Origin: Novilysobacter selenitireducens
GTDB taxonomy: Bacteria > Pseudomonadota > Gammaproteobacteria > Xanthomonadales > Xanthomonadaceae
Direction of reading: 5' to 3'
DNA: 64,000 nt
Assembly: GCF_020026895.1 (NCBI RefSeq)
Contig: NZ_JAINZW010000002.1
Coordinates: 1 to 64,000, forward strand
Below the pieces are notes generated by a model. That model did not search any database. It was not told the origin of the DNA and worked only from the letters and a program-made list of their open reading frames with translations. Positions 13,678 to 23,472 of this stretch are shown here, piece after piece. The position numbers and the translations under genes were made by a program. Numbering within the stretch: position 1 is the stretch's first letter; every line of letters begins with the position of its first letter.

Positions 13678-14803
13678 GGCGTCCTCCTCGGGGCGTGAGG
13701 CCTTGCAGCAGGGCATCGAAATCGGCGGCCACCTGCGCCGGACGCAGCCCCGACACCGCGCGCCGGGCGGCGGCACCGCAGGCGGCGCGCAGGCGGTCGT
13801 CGGAAGCCAGGTACAAGGCGGCATCGATGAAGGCGGTGGCGTCCCCGGGCGGCACGCAGCCGCCATGCAGGCCATGCCGCAGGTGCTCGCGCGCGGCGCC
13901 GCAGTCGAAGGCCACGGTGGCGACGCCACTCGCCATGGCCTCGACGGTCACGTTGCCGAAGGTCTCGCTGCGGCTGGGGAACAGGAACAGATCGCCGCTG
14001 GCGATATGCGCCGCCAACGCATCGCCGTGCTGCATGCCGCGAAAGACGAAGTCCGGGTGCTCGCGCTGCAGCGCCGCGCGCGATGGGCCTTCACCGATCC
14101 ACACCAGGCGGGCGTCGGGCCGCACGCGCTGGATCGCGCGGAACGCCTGCACGACCAGCGCCAGGTTCTTTTCCGGTGCGATGCGGCCGACGTGGATCAC
14201 CGCCAGTTGCCGCGCGTCGATGCCCCATTGCGATCGCATCGCCACGTCGCGGCGTTCGGGCGAGAAACGGTGGGTGTCGACTGCGCGCGGCAGCCTCAGC
14301 GGCCGCTTGAAGCCGTGGGCGGAAAGCTCGGCTGCCAGTTCGCGCGTCGGCACGAGAGTCGCATCGCCACGGTTATGGAACCGGCGCATCCACGCCCAGG
14401 CGATGCGTTCCAGCGCGCCCAGTCCGTACTCGCGCATGTAGCGGTCGAAACGGGTGTGGAGCCCGGTCGCTACCGGCAGGCCCAGCGCCCGGGCGGCGCG
14501 GACCGCCGACCAGCCCAGCGGGCCTTCGGTGGCGACGTACACGGCATCAGGTGCGTCGCCGCGCCAATGGCGGCGCAGCAGGCCCGCGGCGGGCAGGCCG
14601 AACCGCAGGCCCGAGTACAGCGGCAGCGGCAGCCCAGCCACGTGCAGCGCATCGCCTACGGTGTCGCGCTCGCCGGGCTGGCGCGGGCGCACCAGCGTGA
14701 CGCGGTGGCCACGCGCCTGCAGGCCTTGCTCCAGCGCCCGCACGGTCAGCGCGACGCCGTTGACCTGCGGTGGATACGTTTCGGTGACGATCGCGTAGTG
14801 CAT
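13655..14803 (-). CDS. GT4 family glycosyltransferase
   Basis: A 382-residue glycosyltransferase with the GT-B fold. The N-terminal domain opens MHYAIVTETYPPQVNGVALT, typical of the mannosyltransferase/digalactosyl-diacylglycerol-like GT4 group. The C-terminal nucleotide-sugar domain has VIHVGRIAPEKNL (about 224-236) and the E-x7-E motif FPSRSETFGNVTVEAMASG (about 293-311). No membrane helices, so it is probably peripheral at the inner membrane. It probably adds a sugar to a lipid, in keeping with the overlapping PAP2 phosphatase downstream. Donor and acceptor are not determined. Confidence 0.9.
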   Translation of the reverse strand: MHYAIVTETYPPQVNGVALTVRALEQGLQARGHRVTLVRPRQPGERDTVGDALHVAGLPLPLYSGLRFGLPAAGLLRRHWRGDAPDAVYVATEGPLGWSAVRAARALGLPVATGLHTRFDRYMREYGLGALERIAWAWMRRFHNRGDATLVPTRELAAELSAHGFKRPLRLPRAVDTHRFSPERRDVAMRSQWGIDARQLAVIHVGRIAPEKNLALVVQAFRAIQRVRPDARLVWIGEGPSRAALQREHPDFVFRGMQHGDALAAHIASGDLFLFPSRSETFGNVTVEAMASGVATVAFDCGAAREHLRHGLHGGCVPPGDATAFIDAALYLASDDRLRAACGAAARRAVSGLRPAQVAADFDALLQGLTPRGGRHGSPAPA

Positions 14804-14929
14804 GCGCGGCTCCCCGGTCCATGGGCAGCGTGCATGCGCGACGTGTAGCGGCGATGGCAGGCGGGTGACGTTGCGATGACGGTGCGGGCCTGCGCCGGGC
14901 TTTGCCCAGCCGTGCCGGGCGGGGTCGCG

Positions 14930-16459
14930 TCAGTCCGCTTCGATCGCCAGCGTGATGCCGAGGTTCTGCATGTCCTCCGGCTCGCCCAGCAGGTCGGCGG
15001 CCAGCAGCGTGCGGGCCTCCAGCCAGCGCTTGCCCAGCGTCATACGCAGCGTGTTGCCGTCGGCGACCAGGTCCAGCCGCGGGATCGGGTCGGCCTCATG
15101 CGCACGGTGCAGCAGCACCGCGAGGCGCAACAGGGCCGCACTGCGCCGCGCCGCTGCAAGCAGGCGGTCGGGCAGGGCGTCGAACGCGGACTTGGGGATG
15201 CGCCTGCGGTGCACGCGCACCAGCGCGGCCAGGAACTGCTGCTGCTGGCGCGAGAAGCCGGCGATGTCGGAGTGCTCAAGGATGTACGCCCCATGCACGT
15301 GGTACTGGCTGTGGGCGATCGCCAGGCCCAGCTCGTGCAGGCGCGCGGCGCGCTGCAGCATCACGCGGTCGTCGTCGACCAGCGACCACGCCTCCGCCAC
15401 CTGGTCGAACAGCCGCAGCGCGGTCTGCTCCACCCGGGTTGCCTGGGCATGGTCGATCGCGTAGCGGTGCATGAGCGCGGCCACCGACGCCTCGCGCGGG
15501 TCGTGCTTGCCGCCGCGGCCGAGCATGTCGTACAGCACGCCCTCGCGCATCGCGGCCTTGCTGACCAGCATGCGCTCCATGCCCAGCGCCGCGAAGGCGG
15601 CCTCCAGCACCAGCACGCCGCCGGCGATCACCGGCCGGCGGTCGGCCGACAGGCCCGGCAGGTCGATCGCATCGACGTGGCCGGCGGCCAGCAGGCGGTC
15701 GCGTACCTGCGGCAGCGCCTCCGCGGTGACGGCGCCCTTGGTCAGCTTCATTGCCGCACAGATCTCGCCGATGGCCTTGTTGGTGCCCGACGAGCCCAGC
15801 ACCTCCTGCCAGCCCAGGCTGCGGTACGTGCCGGCGAACTGCTGGAACTCGGCCGTGACTTCCGCCAGTGCTTCGCGCCAGCGCTTGCGGGTGAGCTTGC
15901 CGCCCGGGAAGAACCGACGCGTGCTCGCCACGCAGCCGACCTGCAGGCTTTCGCGCTCGATCGCCTCGAAGCCCGAGCCAATGATGCATTCGGTCGAGCC
16001 GCCGCCGATGTCGATCACCAAGCGCAGGTGGCCGTCCTTGGGCGGCTGCGCGTGCGCCACGCCCAGGTAGATCAGGCGTGCTTCCTCGCGGCCGGACACC
16101 ACTTCGATGGCATGGCCCAGCGCGCTTTCGGCCGGCATCAGGAACGCCTGCGGCGCGGCCAGCCGGCGCACGGTGTTGGTGGCGATCGCGCGCACCCGTT
16201 GCGGCGGGATGTCGCGGATGCGCTGGCCGAAGCGTGCCAGGCAGTCCAAGGCGCGGTCACGTGCCTCCGGCGACAGGCCGCCCTTGCGGTCCAGGCCCTC
16301 GGCCAGGCGCACGGTCTCCCGGATCCGGTCGACGGTGCGCAGCTGCCCGAGCAGGTAGCGCGAGACCACCATGTGGAAACTGTTGGAGCCCAGGTCGACC
16401 GCTGCGAGCAGGTCACCGTCCTGGAGCGGAAGTCGGGCGGTGTGCAGCAGTCCGTTCAT
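14930..16459 (-). CDS. ppx: Exopolyphosphatase
   Basis: A 509-residue Ppx/GppA-family phosphatase that releases orthophosphate from polyphosphate chain ends. The actin-like ATPase core shows AAVDLGSNSFHMVV near the N-terminus, AIATNTVRRL and LVIDIGGGSTECIIG (about 145-160). A C-terminal HD-like helical half (about residues 310-509) follows, as in long bacterial Ppx. It lies 16 nt downstream of ppk on the same strand, so synthesis and breakdown of polyphosphate are co-transcribed. Confidence 0.96.
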   Translation of the reverse strand: MNGLLHTARLPLQDGDLLAAVDLGSNSFHMVVSRYLLGQLRTVDRIRETVRLAEGLDRKGGLSPEARDRALDCLARFGQRIRDIPPQRVRAIATNTVRRLAAPQAFLMPAESALGHAIEVVSGREEARLIYLGVAHAQPPKDGHLRLVIDIGGGSTECIIGSGFEAIERESLQVGCVASTRRFFPGGKLTRKRWREALAEVTAEFQQFAGTYRSLGWQEVLGSSGTNKAIGEICAAMKLTKGAVTAEALPQVRDRLLAAGHVDAIDLPGLSADRRPVIAGGVLVLEAAFAALGMERMLVSKAAMREGVLYDMLGRGGKHDPREASVAALMHRYAIDHAQATRVEQTALRLFDQVAEAWSLVDDDRVMLQRAARLHELGLAIAHSQYHVHGAYILEHSDIAGFSRQQQQFLAALVRVHRRRIPKSAFDALPDRLLAAARRSAALLRLAVLLHRAHEADPIPRLDLVADGNTLRMTLGKRWLEARTLLAADLLGEPEDMQNLGITLAIEAD

Positions 16460-16475
16460 CGGCGCGAATGATCCG

Positions 16476-18590
16476 TCATCCGCACAGCCGCGCCAACAGC
16501 GCGGCCTGCGCCGAATGCGGCGGCGTGCCTTCGGCGGGCACCAGCTTGAGGTACTCGCCGTCGGGTTGCAGCTCCCAGGCGTTCAGGTTGTCGGCCAGGT
16601 AGTTGTCGATGGCCTCGTCGGTGACGCGCGCGGCGACCTCGGGGTCCAGCATCGGGAAGCACGTCTCCACGCGGCGCAGCAGGTTGCGTTCCAGCCAGTC
16701 GGCGCTGGCACCGAACAGCTCGGGCGCCCCGTCGTTGCCGAACCAGTACACGCGGCTGTGCTCGAGGAAGCGGCCGACGATCGAACGCACGCGGATGTTC
16801 TCGGACACGCCGGGCAGGCCGGGCCGCAGCGTGCAGGCGCCGCGCACGATCAGGTCGATGCGCACGCCGGCCTGCGAGGCGCGGTAGAGCGCACGGATCA
16901 CCTGCGGCTCGTTGAGGGCGTTCATCTTGGCGACGATGCGCGCCGGCCGCCCTTCGCGTGCGATGCGGGCCTCGCGGTCGATCCGCATCAGCACGCCGGC
17001 ATGCAGGGTGAAGGGCGACTGCAGCATGCACTTCAGGCGGATCGCCGGCGCCAGGCCCGACAGCTGCTGGAAGATCTGGTGCACGTCGTTGCCGATGTCC
17101 GGCCGCGCGGTCAGCAGGCCCAGGTCGGTGTAGGCGCGCGCGGTGCCGGAGTGGTAGTTGCCGGTGCCCAGGTGCACGTAGCGGCGCAGCTTGCGCCCTT
17201 CGCGCCGCACGATCAGCAGCATCTTGGCGTGCGTCTTGTAGCCGACCACGCCGTACACCACCTGCACGCCGGCCTCCTGCAGCCGGTCGGCGAAACCCAG
17301 GTTGGCCTCCTCGTCGAACCGCGCGCGCAGCTCGACCACGACGGTCACGTCCTTGCCGTTGCGCGCGGCCTGCACCAGCTGCTCGACGATCGGCGAATCC
17401 TTGCCCGAGCGGTACAGCGTCTGCTTGATGGCCAGCACGTTGGGGTCTTCGGCCGCCTGGCGCAGCAGCTCCAGCACCGGCGTGAACGCGTCGAACGGGT
17501 GGTGAAGCACCACGTCGCCCTGGGCGATGCGCTCGAACATGCCTTCGATGCCCGGCAGCAGCCGCGGCTGGAATGGCGGGAACTTCAGGTCCGCGCGGCC
17601 GACCAGGTCGTACACCTGGATGACGCGGTTGAGGTTGACCGGGCCGTTGATGCGGTAGACCGCGTTCTCGGGCAGGTCGAAGTTCTCCAGCAGCGTGCGC
17701 ACGATGGGCTTGGGGCAGGCCTCGGCGATCTCCAGCCGCACCGCGCGCAGGTAGCCGCGGCCGACCAGCTCGTCGCGCAGCGCCAGGGCGATGTTGTCGA
17801 CCTCTTCCTCGTCGACCAGGAGCTCGGAGTTGCGGGTGACGCGGAACTGGTACGCGCCCTTGACCTCCATGCCCGGGAACAGCTCGTCCACGAAGGTCGA
17901 CAGCACCGCCGACAGGAAGACGAAGTCGTGCGCGCCGCCGGAGATGCGCTCGGGGATCTGGATGATGCGTGGCAGCGAGCGCGGCGCGCGGACGATGGCG
18001 AGGTTGCCGTCGCGCCCGAACGCGTCCCGGCCCTTGAGCACCACCACGATGTTGAGCGACTTGTTGAGGATCTTGGGGAACGGATGCGCGGGGTCCAGGC
18101 CGAGCGGCGACAGCACCGGCATGATCTCGTCGCGGAAATAGGCGCGCAGCCAGCGCGTCTGCCGCGGCGTCCACGCATCGCGCGCCAGCACGCGCACGCC
18201 GGCATCGCCCAGCGCCGGGCGCAGCACGTCGTTCCAGCACTCGTACTGCGCGGCGACGAGGTCGGCGGCCCGGTCGTGGATCCGGTTGAGCACCGCGGTC
18301 GGCTCCAGTCCGTCCGCATGCGCGGTCAGGCCCAGCTCCTGCGCATGTCGCAAGGTGCCGGCACGGATCTCGAAGAACTCGTCCAGGTTGGTGCAGCTGA
18401 TGCACAGGTAGCGCAGGCGCTCCAGCAACGGCACCTGCGGGTCCTGCGCCTGCGCGAGCACGCGGAAATTGAAGTCGAGCTGCGACAGCTCGCGGTTGAA
18501 GTACAGCGAGCTGTCGCGCAGTGGGTCGTGCTCGGCGGGCACTTCGATGCCGGCGAGGGTGGGCTGGGGGCGCGGCACGGGACGGTTCAA
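16476..18590 (-). CDS. ppk1: Polyphosphate kinase
   Basis: A 704-residue membrane-associated kinase that polymerises the gamma phosphate of ATP into polyphosphate. The N domain begins LYFNRELSQLDFNFRVLAQA. The catalytic half has RYVHLGTGNYHSGTARAY, which includes the autophosphorylated histidine, and LEHSRVYWFGNDG with the second conserved His. Length is usual. The start is a TTG at 18590 that overlaps the phoR stop (TTGA); a GTG four codons on is an alternative. Overlap with phoR ties polyphosphate synthesis to the phosphate-sensing operon. Confidence 0.96.
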   Translation of the reverse strand: MNRPVPRPQPTLAGIEVPAEHDPLRDSSLYFNRELSQLDFNFRVLAQAQDPQVPLLERLRYLCISCTNLDEFFEIRAGTLRHAQELGLTAHADGLEPTAVLNRIHDRAADLVAAQYECWNDVLRPALGDAGVRVLARDAWTPRQTRWLRAYFRDEIMPVLSPLGLDPAHPFPKILNKSLNIVVVLKGRDAFGRDGNLAIVRAPRSLPRIIQIPERISGGAHDFVFLSAVLSTFVDELFPGMEVKGAYQFRVTRNSELLVDEEEVDNIALALRDELVGRGYLRAVRLEIAEACPKPIVRTLLENFDLPENAVYRINGPVNLNRVIQVYDLVGRADLKFPPFQPRLLPGIEGMFERIAQGDVVLHHPFDAFTPVLELLRQAAEDPNVLAIKQTLYRSGKDSPIVEQLVQAARNGKDVTVVVELRARFDEEANLGFADRLQEAGVQVVYGVVGYKTHAKMLLIVRREGRKLRRYVHLGTGNYHSGTARAYTDLGLLTARPDIGNDVHQIFQQLSGLAPAIRLKCMLQSPFTLHAGVLMRIDREARIAREGRPARIVAKMNALNEPQVIRALYRASQAGVRIDLIVRGACTLRPGLPGVSENIRVRSIVGRFLEHSRVYWFGNDGAPELFGASADWLERNLLRRVETCFPMLDPEVAARVTDEAIDNYLADNLNAWELQPDGEYLKLVPAEGTPPHSAQAALLARLCG

Positions 18591-19906
18591 CTCGGGACCT
18601 CACTGGGTTCGCGCTGGCGCACGCGCTCGGGGCCGAACACGCAGGCAAAGGTACTGCCTTGGCCGACCTCGCTGCTCACCTCGAGGTGCGCCTGGTGCAG
18701 GTTCAGCACGTGCTTGACGATGGCAAGTCCCAGCCCGGTGCCGCCGCTCTCGCGCGAGCGGCTGTTGGAGACGCGATAGAAGCGCTCGGTCAGGCGCGGC
18801 AGGTGCGAGGCGGGGATCCCGTAGCCGCTGTCGACGACCTCCAGCGCGACCCCCCGGCCCTCGCGGCGGAAGCGCACCGTGATCGTCCCGCCAGCCGGGG
18901 TGTAGCGCACCGCGTTGCTCACCAGGTTGGAGAACGCGCTGTGCAGCTCCTTGTTGGAACCGAACAGGTCGACGCCGGCATCGTCCTGGACCGTGACCTC
19001 GTGGCGCCCCTGGCTCAGCGCCATGGCCTCGCGCCGCAAAGTGCCCAGCATCGGCGCGATCGACACCTGCTCCTCGGCCGGCAGGCTGTCCTGCGACTCC
19101 AGCCGCGACAGCATCAGCAGGTCCTCGACCAGCTGCGTCATGCGTTGGGACTGGCGCTGCATCTCGGCCACCATCGGCGCCCACTCGGGGTGGTCGGTGG
19201 GGTCGAGCATGTCCAAGTAGCCGTGCACCACCGTCAGCGGCGTGCGCAGCTCGTGCGAAACGTTGGCGACGAAATCGCGGCGCATCTGCTCCAGCTGCAG
19301 CAGGCGGCTGACGTCGCGCGCGACCAGCAGCCAAAGCGATTCCGAATACGGGATCAGGCGCAGGCTGAGGGTGGCGCCGGGGTTGAGCGGGGAGGCGACT
19401 TCCAGCGGCTCGGCATTGCGGCCGGTCGCCATCCAGCCCGCCAGCGGCAGCGGCTGCAGGCGCGCGACGATCGGCGCGCCGATGTCGTCGGGATAGCCCA
19501 GTCCCAGCAGCGGCCCCGCGGCCTCACTGAACCAGACGATGCGCTGGGTGTTGCGGTCGACGACCACGATCGCATCGGGCAGCGCAGCCGCGGCGGCCCG
19601 ATAGGCCCGCAGCATCTCCAGCAGGCGACGCTTGCGACCCCGCATCTCGGCTTGGGTGCGGTGGAGCAGGCGGTCCAGTTCGTTCCAGACGCCGTCGCCC
19701 TGCGGTGGCGCCAGCCGCTGGCGCGCCGTCAGGCGCAACAGGACGCGTCGCAGCCGCCAGTAGTGCCACGCCACCACGCCCAGCGCGGTGATCGCCACCA
19801 CCGGCCACGGCTGGCCGATCGCCAGGCCCACCACCGCCGCAAGCGCGAGCACCCCGGCAAGGGTGCCGAGGGTGCGGAGCCAGGCGGAGCGGGCGCGGGG
19901 GGGCAT
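18587..19906 (-). CDS. phoR: Phosphate regulon sensor kinase PhoR
   Basis: A 439-residue inner-membrane histidine kinase that phosphorylates PhoB when phosphate is scarce. Two N-terminal helices (TLAGVLALAAVVGLAIG and PVVAITALGVVAWHY) are followed by a PAS-like domain (AALPDAIVVVDRNTQRIVWF). The H box is FVANVSHELRTPLTVVHGYL, then N box SNLVSNAVRYTP and G boxes VVDSGYGIP and GGTGLGLAIVKHV. I chose the ATG at 19906 (MPPRARSAW), as in homologues; the frame is open to 19984. The stop overlaps the ppk start. A 163-bp gap separates it from phoB. Confidence 0.93.
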   Translation of the reverse strand: MPPRARSAWLRTLGTLAGVLALAAVVGLAIGQPWPVVAITALGVVAWHYWRLRRVLLRLTARQRLAPPQGDGVWNELDRLLHRTQAEMRGRKRRLLEMLRAYRAAAAALPDAIVVVDRNTQRIVWFSEAAGPLLGLGYPDDIGAPIVARLQPLPLAGWMATGRNAEPLEVASPLNPGATLSLRLIPYSESLWLLVARDVSRLLQLEQMRRDFVANVSHELRTPLTVVHGYLDMLDPTDHPEWAPMVAEMQRQSQRMTQLVEDLLMLSRLESQDSLPAEEQVSIAPMLGTLRREAMALSQGRHEVTVQDDAGVDLFGSNKELHSAFSNLVSNAVRYTPAGGTITVRFRREGRGVALEVVDSGYGIPASHLPRLTERFYRVSNSRSRESGGTGLGLAIVKHVLNLHQAHLEVSSEVGQGSTFACVFGPERVRQREPSEVPS

Positions 19907-20069
19907 GGTTGAGGTCGGGGCTAGGGGCCAGGGGCTGGAGGGAGCAGGGGTGGCGACGTGGAGAGGAGCGGGTGCTCTGCACACGTCAGGAGGCGAAGAC
20001 AGGTTCCAGACGATAACGGCGCGGAGAGAAAAGCGCCTCGTTCCAGCCCCAAGCCCTGGCCCAGGCCCT

Positions 20070-20780
20070 TCAAACCTCGGCCGACGTCGAGAACCTGTAC
20101 CCCGACCCGCGCACGGTCTGCACCATGCCGTCCAGGCCGTGCGGTTCCAGCGTCTTGCGCAGGCGGCGGATGTGCACGTCGACGGTGCGCTCCTCCACGT
20201 ACACGCTGCCGCCCCAGACGTGGTCCAGCAGCTGGGTACGCGAATAGACGCGCTCGGCGTGGGTCATGAAGAAGTGCAGCAGGCGGTACTCGGTGGGGCC
20301 GATCTGGACCGGCTGGTCCTCGCCACCGCCATTGCGGGCGAAGACCCGGTGCGCGGCGCCGTCGATGCGCAGCCCGCCGACGCTGACGCTGCCATCCTCG
20401 TCGTCCTCGCGCGAGCGGCGCAGCACCGCGCGGATGCGAGCCAACAGTTCGCGCGCCGAGAACGGCTTGACGACGTAATCGTCGACCCCGGCCTCCAGCC
20501 CACCGACGCGGTCGTTCTCCTCGCCGCGGGCGGTCAGCATGATGATCGGGACCTCGCGGGTCAGCGCTTCGCGCCGCCAGCGACGGGCCAGTTCCAGGCC
20601 GCTGGTGCCCGGGAGCATCCAGTCCAGCAGGATGAGGTCAGGCACGCGGTCGGCGATGGCCGCCTGCGCCTCGCGGGCGTCGCCGGCGTGCACCGGGTCG
20701 TATTCGCCCTTGCGCAGGGCGAAGGCGACCATGTCGCGGATGGCGGGTTCGTCTTCGACGATCAGGATGCGTTTCTGCAC
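20070..20780 (-). CDS. phoB: Phosphate regulon response regulator PhoB
   Basis: A 236-residue OmpR-type regulator. The receiver domain (1-120) has the acidic pocket in [11 protein letters not shown], the phosphoacceptor Asp53 in [10 protein letters not shown], Thr in MLTARGE and Lys in YVVKPFS. The C-terminal winged helix (about 135-232) ends [20 protein letters not shown] and VRGSGYRFS, as in PhoB. It activates phosphate-scavenging genes by binding 11-bp repeats. A candidate Pho box lies about 80 bp upstream (20859-20880), consistent with autoregulation. Confidence 0.95.
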   Translation of the reverse strand: MQKRILIVEDEPAIRDMVAFALRKGEYDPVHAGDAREAQAAIADRVPDLILLDWMLPGTSGLELARRWRREALTREVPIIMLTARGEENDRVGGLEAGVDDYVVKPFSARELLARIRAVLRRSREDDEDGSVSVGGLRIDGAAHRVFARNGGGEDQPVQIGPTEYRLLHFFMTHAERVYSRTQLLDHVWGGSVYVEERTVDVHIRRLRKTLEPHGLDGMVQTVRGSGYRFSTSAEV

Positions 20781-20858
20781 GCGGTCACCGGCAGCTGGGG
20801 GCGGGGCCGGACCGTGGGTTGCGCCACGGACCGGTTGGGCCGCGCCAGTACACTACCG

Positions 20859-20880
20859 TTTTATGACTGGGTCGTGACAC
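20859..20880 (-). promoter_or_regulatory. Candidate Pho box upstream of phoB
   Basis: Read on the minus strand: GTCACGACCCA followed directly by GTCATAAAACG, that is two GTCA-led 11-mers in tandem. This is the spacing of PhoB sites. It adjoins a perfect 8-bp inverted repeat, TGACACCG and CGGTGTCA (20875-20896), which could instead be the end of the bepA transcript. Confidence 0.4.
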
Positions 20881-20907
20881 CGTCGCATCGGTGTCATGCA
20901 AGCCGGC

Positions 20908-22488
20908 TCAGCGCCGCCCCAGGTCCTCGTCACGGACGCCCTGGCGCTTAAGCTCCAGCACCGTCGGTGTGATCGCCGCGATCCGCGACTCGATCCGCGC
21001 CCGCGCGTAGTAATCGACCTCGGGGCGCTGCTTGAGCGTGTTCAGCTGGACCAGTGCCTGTTCGGGCCGGCCGTTGAGGAACGCGGCCTCGGCATGGGCT
21101 TCGCCCGCACGCACGACATCACCGGCGATGTCGCTCACCCGGGCGAAGGTGCGCTGGAACACCGCGTCGTCGGCCGACTGGGCCAGCAACGGACGCAGGA
21201 TCGCCTGGGCGCGCTTGCCCGCTGCCTCCGAGTTGCGCTCGGACAGCACCTGGGCGTAGGTCAGCGCGGCCGCACGGTCGTTGGGCGATTGTCGCAGCAG
21301 CGCTTCGAAGCGGGCGTCGGCCGATTCCGTGCGGCCGGTCCGGGATTCGGCCTCGGCCAGCGCCAGCGTGGTCCAGACGTCGTCCGGCCGCCTGTCGAGC
21401 AACCGCTGCAGGGATTCGCGCGCGGCGGCCGCCTGGTTGTCGCGCAGCCGGGCGATGGCCAGTCCGTACTGCTGGGCGTCGTCCAGCTCGCCGGTGGACT
21501 GCATCTGCGCGTACTCGCGCACCGCCTCGGCGGGAGTGTTGGCGGTCAACACGCGCATGCGCTCGCGTGCGAACTCGAAGCGGCCGGTGCCGTCGGCCGA
21601 CACACCCAGGCTGGGCAACTGGAAGCCATCGGGCAGCAGCGGGTTGTCGCTGCCGCCGACGCTGCCGGAAAAACCCTTCGGCGCAGCCGCGATCTGCCCG
21701 GCGCGCTGCTTGGCCTCGGTGATGCGGGTGGTGGTGACCGGGTGGGTCATCAGGTATTCGGGTGTGTCGTAGTAACCGGCGGCATTGGCACGGGCGCGCG
21801 TCTGCATGGTCCCGAAGAAGTCGGCCATGGCCACCGGGTCGTAGCTGCTGCGTGCCAGCGTCTGGATGCCCAGGCGGTCGGCCTCGTGCTCGTTGGAGCG
21901 CGTGTAGTTGATCTGGCGCTGCTGCATCATTCCCATGGCCGAGAAAATCGCCACCTGCGCCGCATTGCCGCTGGAACTGCTGTCGGATGCGCTCGCCGCC
22001 GCGACCGCGCCCAGCATCGCCAGAAGGATCGGCAGCTGGTCGCGTTGCGCGCGCTCCACGCCGCGCAGCACGTGGTACTGGGTGACGTGGGCGATCTCGT
22101 GCGCCATCACCGCGGCGACTTCGTCCTCGCGCTCGGCGGCCAGCACCAGGCCCGCATTGACGCCGATGTAGCCGCCCAGCGTGGCGAAGGCGTTGACCTG
22201 GCGCTGGTTGATCAGGAAGAAGTTGAATGACTGGTCGGGCCGGTCGCTGTGGGTGGCCAGCCGGTTGCCCAGCGAGTCCAGCCACTGGTCCACCAGCGGG
22301 TCTTCCAGCAGGTAGTCGTACTGCCGCAACTGCGCCAGCATCATTGCGCCGTACTGCTCCTGCTGCGCCGGTGTCAGCAGCTCGCCGGCGGACGAGCCGA
22401 TGTCCGGCAGCCGGCTTTCCTGCGCCGGGGCACACACGCTGGCAATGGCCAGTACGAGGGCGGCAGTGAGCGGTGCGATGCGGCGCAA
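20908..22488 (-). CDS. bepA: BepA-like M48 metalloprotease with TPR tail
   Basis: A 526-residue periplasmic zinc metalloprotease/chaperone that helps assemble or degrade outer-membrane proteins such as LptD. The N-terminus LRRIAPLTAALVLAIASV is a signal peptide cleaved near CAPAQES. The zinc site is MAHEIAHVTQYH (HExxH) with the third ligand in NEHEADRLG. From about residue 300 the protein is a TPR-like helical array (DAQQYGLAIARLRDN, DDVWTTLALAEAESR). I chose the TTG at 22488 because GGAGAG lies 4-6 nt upstream and the signal peptide starts there; longer readings to 22830 look non-coding. Confidence 0.9.
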   Translation of the reverse strand: MRRIAPLTAALVLAIASVCAPAQESRLPDIGSSAGELLTPAQQEQYGAMMLAQLRQYDYLLEDPLVDQWLDSLGNRLATHSDRPDQSFNFFLINQRQVNAFATLGGYIGVNAGLVLAAEREDEVAAVMAHEIAHVTQYHVLRGVERAQRDQLPILLAMLGAVAAASASDSSSSGNAAQVAIFSAMGMMQQRQINYTRSNEHEADRLGIQTLARSSYDPVAMADFFGTMQTRARANAAGYYDTPEYLMTHPVTTTRITEAKQRAGQIAAAPKGFSGSVGGSDNPLLPDGFQLPSLGVSADGTGRFEFARERMRVLTANTPAEAVREYAQMQSTGELDDAQQYGLAIARLRDNQAAAARESLQRLLDRRPDDVWTTLALAEAESRTGRTESADARFEALLRQSPNDRAAALTYAQVLSERNSEAAGKRAQAILRPLLAQSADDAVFQRTFARVSDIAGDVVRAGEAHAEAAFLNGRPEQALVQLNTLKQRPEVDYYARARIESRIAAITPTVLELKRQGVRDEDLGRR

Positions 22489-22780
22489 GGATCTCTCCGG
22501 TGTCGTTCGGTCGATGGGGCGGGGGCGGGATTGCAGCCTTGGCAGCATGCGTCCGGGGCGGGCCGGGGATGTGAATCCGTCGTTAATCGAGCCGGTGTGT
22601 TCCGGCCACGGCCGTTGCCGCCCCCGGGCCGTGCCCCACGTTGGTGTCGGGAAGGCGCGGGTAAGTGGCGGTTCGACCTCAACCCCGCTGCGAAGTTCAC
22701 GTCGGCGCGGGTACCCTCCCGGTCCTGCCCGCCGTGCGCGACGCGCCCGGCCCCATGCGTTCACTACCCGGAGCAGTGCG

Positions 22781-23074
22781 TTGATTGATTCCAACACCCC
22801 CGCCGGCGGCGATGGCCCGCCGATCACCATTTACAGCAGCGCGATCTGCCCGTACTGCGTCGCGGCCAAGAACTTCCTGCGCAGCCAAGGCAAGTCCTGG
22901 ACCGAGGTGCGTATCGACCTGGAGCCGGACGCACGCAAGAAGATGATGGAACTCACCCGCCGCACCAGCGTGCCGCAGATCTTCATCGGCGACACCCACG
23001 TGGGTGGCTACGACGACATGATCGCGTTGCACCGCGCCGGCGGGCTGCAGCCGCTGCTGGAGGGCAAGGCATGA
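22781..23074 (+). CDS. grxC: Glutaredoxin 3
   Basis: A 97-residue thiol-disulfide oxidoreductase. The CPYC active site is in YSSAICPYCVAAKNFL (about residues 19-34). The cis-proline TSVPQIFIGDTHVGGYDD is intact and provides the glutathione-binding groove. The start is a TTG at 22781 with GGAG 7 nt upstream. The stop overlaps the next start (ATGA), so it is translated with the AhpD-like gene, joining two thiol-redox proteins in one transcript. Confidence 0.92.
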   Translation: MIDSNTPAGGDGPPITIYSSAICPYCVAAKNFLRSQGKSWTEVRIDLEPDARKKMMELTRRTSVPQIFIGDTHVGGYDDMIALHRAGGLQPLLEGKA

Positions 23075-23472
23075 GCGGCGCGGACGGCGCGGGCGAGCAG
23101 GACCGCATCGCCGAGTTCACCGCGTTCCGCAAGCGCATGAACGAGCGCATCCTCGCCGAACCCAACCAGGTGGTGCGGCGCTTCTTCGCGCTGGACACGC
23201 AGACCTACCAGGCCGGCGCGCTGGACGTGAAGACCAAGGAGTTGCTGGGCCTGGTGGCGTCGATGGTGCTGCGCTGTGACGACTGCATCAGCTACCACGT
23301 GGCCCAGTGCCGGGAGGCGGGCGTCAGCCGCGCGGAGATGTTCGAGGCGTTCTCCGTTGGGCTGGTCGTAGGCGGCTCGATCGTGATCCCGCACATGCGC
23401 CGGGCTGTGGACTTCCTCGATCGGCTGGAGCAGGGCGGCGCGTCGGCTCCTGACGCGCACGACCACGGCTAG
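23071..23472 (+). CDS. Carboxymuconolactone decarboxylase/AhpD-like protein
   Basis: A 133-residue helical protein of the CMD/AhpD family. The active-site CxxC-x3-H is seen in MVLRCDDCISYHVAQC (about 69-84), as in peroxidase-type AhpD proteins that use a thiol pair. The N-terminal helix FRKRMNERILAEPNQVVRRF and the alkyl-hydroperoxidase-like KTKELLGLVAS segment fit. Overlap with grxC suggests a role in peroxide or disulfide reduction. The electron donor is unknown. The His-rich end (DAHDHG) is unremarkable. Confidence 0.88.
   Translation: MSGADGAGEQDRIAEFTAFRKRMNERILAEPNQVVRRFFALDTQTYQAGALDVKTKELLGLVASMVLRCDDCISYHVAQCREAGVSRAEMFEAFSVGLVVGGSIVIPHMRRAVDFLDRLEQGGASAPDAHDHG

Noticed and set aside
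14876..18779. Long plus-strand frames opposite ppx and ppk (531 and 802 codons)
   Set aside because: They mirror the codon pattern of the real genes and show no domains or ribosome sites.
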